From DATARH01 sp035534855 (GTDB lineage Bacteria > Pseudomonadota > Alphaproteobacteria > ATCC43930 > CGMCC-115725): a stretch of 64,000 bases of DNA. The stretch spans positions 78,212 through 142,211 of the forward strand of contig DATLRD010000014.1 in the NCBI GenBank assembly GCA_035534855.1, in the 5' to 3' direction. How positions within the stretch are numbered: position 1 is the stretch's first letter; every line of letters begins with the position of its first letter. The notes under the pieces are model-generated. The model saw only the letters and a program-made list of their open reading frames with translations. It was not told where the DNA came from and ran no database searches. Position numbers and translations under genes: made by a program. Of the stretch, positions 59,503 to 64,000 are shown piece by piece.

Positions 59503-61046
59503 GATACGCCCTGGGCCGCGCCGGCGGCGCTGGGCGTCGGCGGCCCGCGCCGGATCGCGCGCACCATCAGCGCCGCATCGGTCACCGCCAGGGCGGTGTA
59601 GAACACGACAAACCCGGCGATCGACGTGATCACCGTCGCGCGCGGCACTGCCGACGCGCCGAGAAAGGTCGGCAGCACGCCTTCAACGACCCAGGGCTGA
59701 CGGCCGTATTCGGCGACCACCCAGCCGAGCTCGGCGGCGACCCAGGGCAGCGGCAGGCTCAACAGCGCAACGCGCAGAAACAGGCGCCGGTCGAGCCGCC
59801 CGGTCGACGCCATGAAGAACGCCACCGCGAACAGCGCGATGAAATAAAACCCGAGCCCGGCCATGAAGCGGAACGACCAGAACAGCACCGGCACGTTGGG
59901 AATCAGATCGTCGGCGGCGCGCTGGATCGTCGCCGGGTCGGCGTGGGCGATGTCGTTGGTGTAGCGGCGCAGCAGCAGCGCATAGCCGAGATTGGCTGCG
60001 CCGGCGGTAAAGGCCTTCTGCGCTGCGGCGTCGTCGGGATGCTGGCGCAGCGTCGCTAACGCCTGATAGGCGCCGATTCCGACCTGGATGCGCTTTACGC
60101 CCTCCTGAACCAGCTCGTCGATGCCCTTGACCGGGGTATCGAGCGAGCGGGTCGCGATCAGCCCCAGCAGCCACGGAATCTCGACCCTGTCGTAGGTCGT
60201 GCGGGTGGCGACATCGGGAAAGCCGAATGCGGTCAAGCTGGCCGGCGGCTTCTCGGTTTTCCACATTGCCTCGATCGCCGCGAGCTTCATCTTCTGGTCG
60301 AGCGTCTCGGTGTAGCCGCTCTCGTCGCCGAGCACGACGACCGACAGCGCCGAGGCGAGACCGAAACTGGCCGCCACGACCATCGAGCGGCGGGCGAGCG
60401 GGATGTGGCGCCCGCGCAGCAGGTACCAGGCGCTGATCGACAGCACGAACATCGAGCCGGTGACATACCCGGCGCTGACCGTGTGCACGATCTTGGCCTG
60501 CGCGACGGGGTTGAATACAAGGTCATAGAACGAGGTCAGCTCCATCCGCATGGTCGCCGGGTTGAAATGGGCGCCGACCGGGTTCTGCATCCAGCCATTG
60601 GCGATCAATATCCACAGCGCCGACAGGTTCGAGCCGATCGCCACCAGCCAAGTGACGGCCAGGTGTCCATGCCGCGACATCCGGTCCCAGCCGAAAAAGA
60701 ACAGCCCGACGAAGCTCGCTTCGAGAAAGAACGCCATCAGCCCTTCGATGGCCAGCGGCGCGCCGAAAATGTCGCCGACATATTGCGCGTAGTAGGCCCA
60801 GTTGGTGCCGAACTGGAACTCCATCGTGAGCCCGGTGGCGACCCCCATCGCGAAGTTGATGCCGAACAATACGCCCCAAAACTGCGTCATCTCGCGCCAG
60901 ATCGCGCGCCCGGTCATCACATAGACGCTTTCCATGATCGCCAGCAGCAGCGACAGGCCGAGCGTCAGCGGCACGAACAGGAAGTGATAAAGCGCGGTCA
61001 GCGCGAATTGCAGCCGTGACAGGTCGACGACGACCGGGTCGATCAT
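59499..61046 (-). CDS. cydA: Cytochrome bd ubiquinol oxidase subunit I
   Basis: A 515-residue inner-membrane subunit carrying hemes b558, b595 and d. Heme ligands are visible: His21 in FALTALYHFLFVPLTLG, His in MSRHGHLAVTW, and the Met in FRFMAGLGFYF. The quinol loop lies between them (DQKMKLAAIEAMWKTEKPPA) and is of ordinary length. GRQPWVVEGVLPT is the family signature near the C-terminus. The ATG at 61046 directly precedes the first helix; cydP ends 7 bases upstream. It uses ubiquinol to reduce oxygen to water. Confidence 0.95.
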   Translation of the reverse strand: MIDPVVVDLSRLQFALTALYHFLFVPLTLGLSLLLAIMESVYVMTGRAIWREMTQFWGVLFGINFAMGVATGLTMEFQFGTNWAYYAQYVGDIFGAPLAIEGLMAFFLEASFVGLFFFGWDRMSRHGHLAVTWLVAIGSNLSALWILIANGWMQNPVGAHFNPATMRMELTSFYDLVFNPVAQAKIVHTVSAGYVTGSMFVLSISAWYLLRGRHIPLARRSMVVAASFGLASALSVVVLGDESGYTETLDQKMKLAAIEAMWKTEKPPASLTAFGFPDVATRTTYDRVEIPWLLGLIATRSLDTPVKGIDELVQEGVKRIQVGIGAYQALATLRQHPDDAAAQKAFTAGAANLGYALLLRRYTNDIAHADPATIQRAADDLIPNVPVLFWSFRFMAGLGFYFIALFAVAFFMASTGRLDRRLFLRVALLSLPLPWVAAELGWVVAEYGRQPWVVEGVLPTFLGASAVPRATVITSIAGFVVFYTALAVTDAALMVRAIRRGPPTPSAAGAAQGVS

Positions 61047-61053
61047 GGTGCGG

Positions 61054-61239
61054 CTATCCGTTGTGGCTGGGCGTGGAGGACGAACCGAAAACCGCGTCCG
61101 GCAGCGGCGCCATCGCGGCGGGAGGTACAAAAAACGCGAAATACAAGATCGCCAGAGCGATCGCCTTGACACCGAGCGCCAGCCCGATGGACACGACAAG
61201 CGGCCGGCCGGAAGCCCGTTTGCGGTTAGGATGGGTCAC
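61054..61239 (-). CDS. cydP: Cytochrome oxidase putative small subunit CydP
   Basis: A 61-residue protein: a basic N-terminus (HPNRKRASGR), one membrane helix (about residues 13-38, VVSIGLALGVKAIALAILYF) and a Pro/Ser-rich tail. Size, the single helix after a basic start and the position directly upstream of cydA fit CydP, a small component found in many proteobacterial bd operons. Its exact role is not settled. It is the first gene of the unit, so the promoter lies within 61240-61458. I looked for an FNR box there and did not find one. Confidence 0.78.
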   Translation of the reverse strand: MTHPNRKRASGRPLVVSIGLALGVKAIALAILYFAFFVPPAAMAPLPDAVFGSSSTPSHNG

Positions 61240-61458
61240 GGGGTCGAATGGCTTGAGTCTCCGCGCAGAGACGAGGAAGCCGAATTGCCCGAATACTGGG
61301 CATTTGCCGGCCGCACGGCAACCGGAAATCGCCAGGGGTCGGCGGAAGGGTCGCAGTCGGGCATACCTGCGGGCGCAGACAAGGACTTGAATTTGAGCCC
61401 GCGAGGCGCGACCCTAGCGTATGACTCGGAATTGCTCAGCGCCATTAGGAGAGATGCC
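61240..61458. promoter_or_regulatory. Divergent promoter region of cydP and the molybdenum hydroxylase gene
   Basis: About 220 bases between divergent genes, which must hold both promoters. TAGGAGAG (61446-61453) is the binding site for the GTG start at 61459 and decides it against longer upstream frame. No FNR-type TTGAT-N4-ATCAA site and no clear sigma-70 pair are seen. The region codes in frame with the hydroxylase, but without similarity to the family. Confidence 0.5.
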
Positions 61459-63738
<2,280 letters not shown>

Positions 63739-63752
63739 GGGCAGGCGCCGGG

Positions 63753-64000
63753 GTGAGCGACCGCTGGCCGAAGCCGGAGACGCCGCCGGTGATGCCCGCT
63801 GTGCCCGCCGCCCCGGCGCACGTCACGCTGTCGAGCGGTTTCAGCCGGCGCTATACCGGCGGGAGGCGCGAGTTCGATATCGTGGCGACCAGTCTGCGCG
63901 GCGTCATCCGGGCGCTGGATGCGATGTACCCCGGCCTCGGCGAACACCTCGAAGAGGAAACCACCGTCGCGATCGATGGCGCAATCCACGACGCGCCCGG
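63753..64000 (+). CDS. MoaD/ThiS-like protein (partial, 3' end outside window)
   Basis: The first 82 codons of a gene cut by the window end. After a Pro/Ala-rich N-terminus comes a ubiquitin-like beta-grasp pattern: HVTLSSGFSRRYTGGRREFD, then a helix TSLRGVIRALDAMYPGLGEH and TTVAIDGAIHDAP. This resembles MoaD-type small subunits, which in full length end in Gly-Gly and carry sulfur for molybdopterin. The C-terminus that would prove it is missing. Its place directly after the molybdenum hydroxylase suggests a cofactor role. It starts at GTG 14 bases after the hydroxylase stop. Confidence 0.7.
   Translation, partial: MSDRWPKPETPPVMPAVPAAPAHVTLSSGFSRRYTGGRREFDIVATSLRGVIRALDAMYPGLGEHLEEETTVAIDGAIHDAP

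Noticed and set aside
61240..61458. FNR box upstream of the cytochrome bd operon
   Set aside because: I searched for TTGAT-N4-ATCAA and close variants and found none.

Overview
This window is chromosomal DNA from a high-GC alphaproteobacterium. The lineage call rests on content: a LolA end near exonuclease III, a DUF1285 / CoA pyrophosphatase / DUF6111 / CCA-transferase run, a MoxR-DUF58-DUF4159 run, and two kinds of alphaproteobacterial intergenic palindromic repeat. Order and genus cannot be fixed from the sequence; a Rhodospirillales- or Hyphomicrobiales-like soil or plant-associated organism is plausible. I see no tRNA, rRNA, CRISPR array, insertion sequence, integrase or prophage gene. 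Coding density is high, and many neighbours overlap by the 4-base ATGA/GTGA pattern that marks co-transcribed genes.

Layout: 1-2155 holds the end of lolA, a class-I glutamine amidotransferase hydrolase and xthA, with an unexplained hairpin-bearing gap before xthA. 2162-5988 (minus) is an operon of an unusual 934-residue ABC protein, a cyclic-nucleotide-binding protein and a small methyltransferase. 6058-18762 (plus) is an almost gapless 11-gene chain: four glycosyltransferases, a histidine phosphatase, a polysaccharide deacetylase and a small membrane protein, running by overlap into a complete YejABEF-like peptide-type ABC importer. 18900-28428 holds an SH3 fragment, a metallohydrolase, a small conserved protein, an enoyl-CoA hydratase, a four-gene catabolic operon (2OG-Fe(II) oxygenase, AHL-lactonase-like enzyme, HAD hydrolase, M20 amidohydrolase) and a second peptide-type importer without its ATPases.

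28668-37095 carries a His/Met-rich periplasmic protein with a clear terminator, a PAS-GGDEF-EAL c-di-GMP protein, an unknown protein, an ABC-F ATPase, a universal stress protein, an acyl-CoA dehydrogenase beside a decayed copy of its own 3' end, and phosphatidylserine decarboxylase between palindromic repeats. 37262-44019 (minus) is the MoxR-DUF58-BatA/DUF4159-membrane protein operon. 44073-46782 (plus) is the DUF1285-NUDIX-DUF6111-CCA operon. 46789-50320 is a TetR-controlled EmrAB-type efflux system with a perfect palindromic operator. 50331-52912 holds NudC and the dTDP-rhamnose genes rfbC and rfbD. 53006-58192 holds a cupin, a luciferase-like oxidoreductase and two tandem paralogous MFS transporters. 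58217-61239 (minus) is a complete cytochrome bd operon, cydP-cydA-cydB-cydX. The window ends in a molybdopterin-dependent dehydrogenase large subunit and the start of a MoaD/ThiS-like gene.

The most unusual items are the ABC protein at 3184-5988 (a nucleotide-binding domain stretched to about four times the usual motif spacing, with altered Walker A, signature and Walker B motifs and three copies of the ENLLFG element), its link to a cNMP-binding protein, and the divergent 11-gene glycan/transporter chain.
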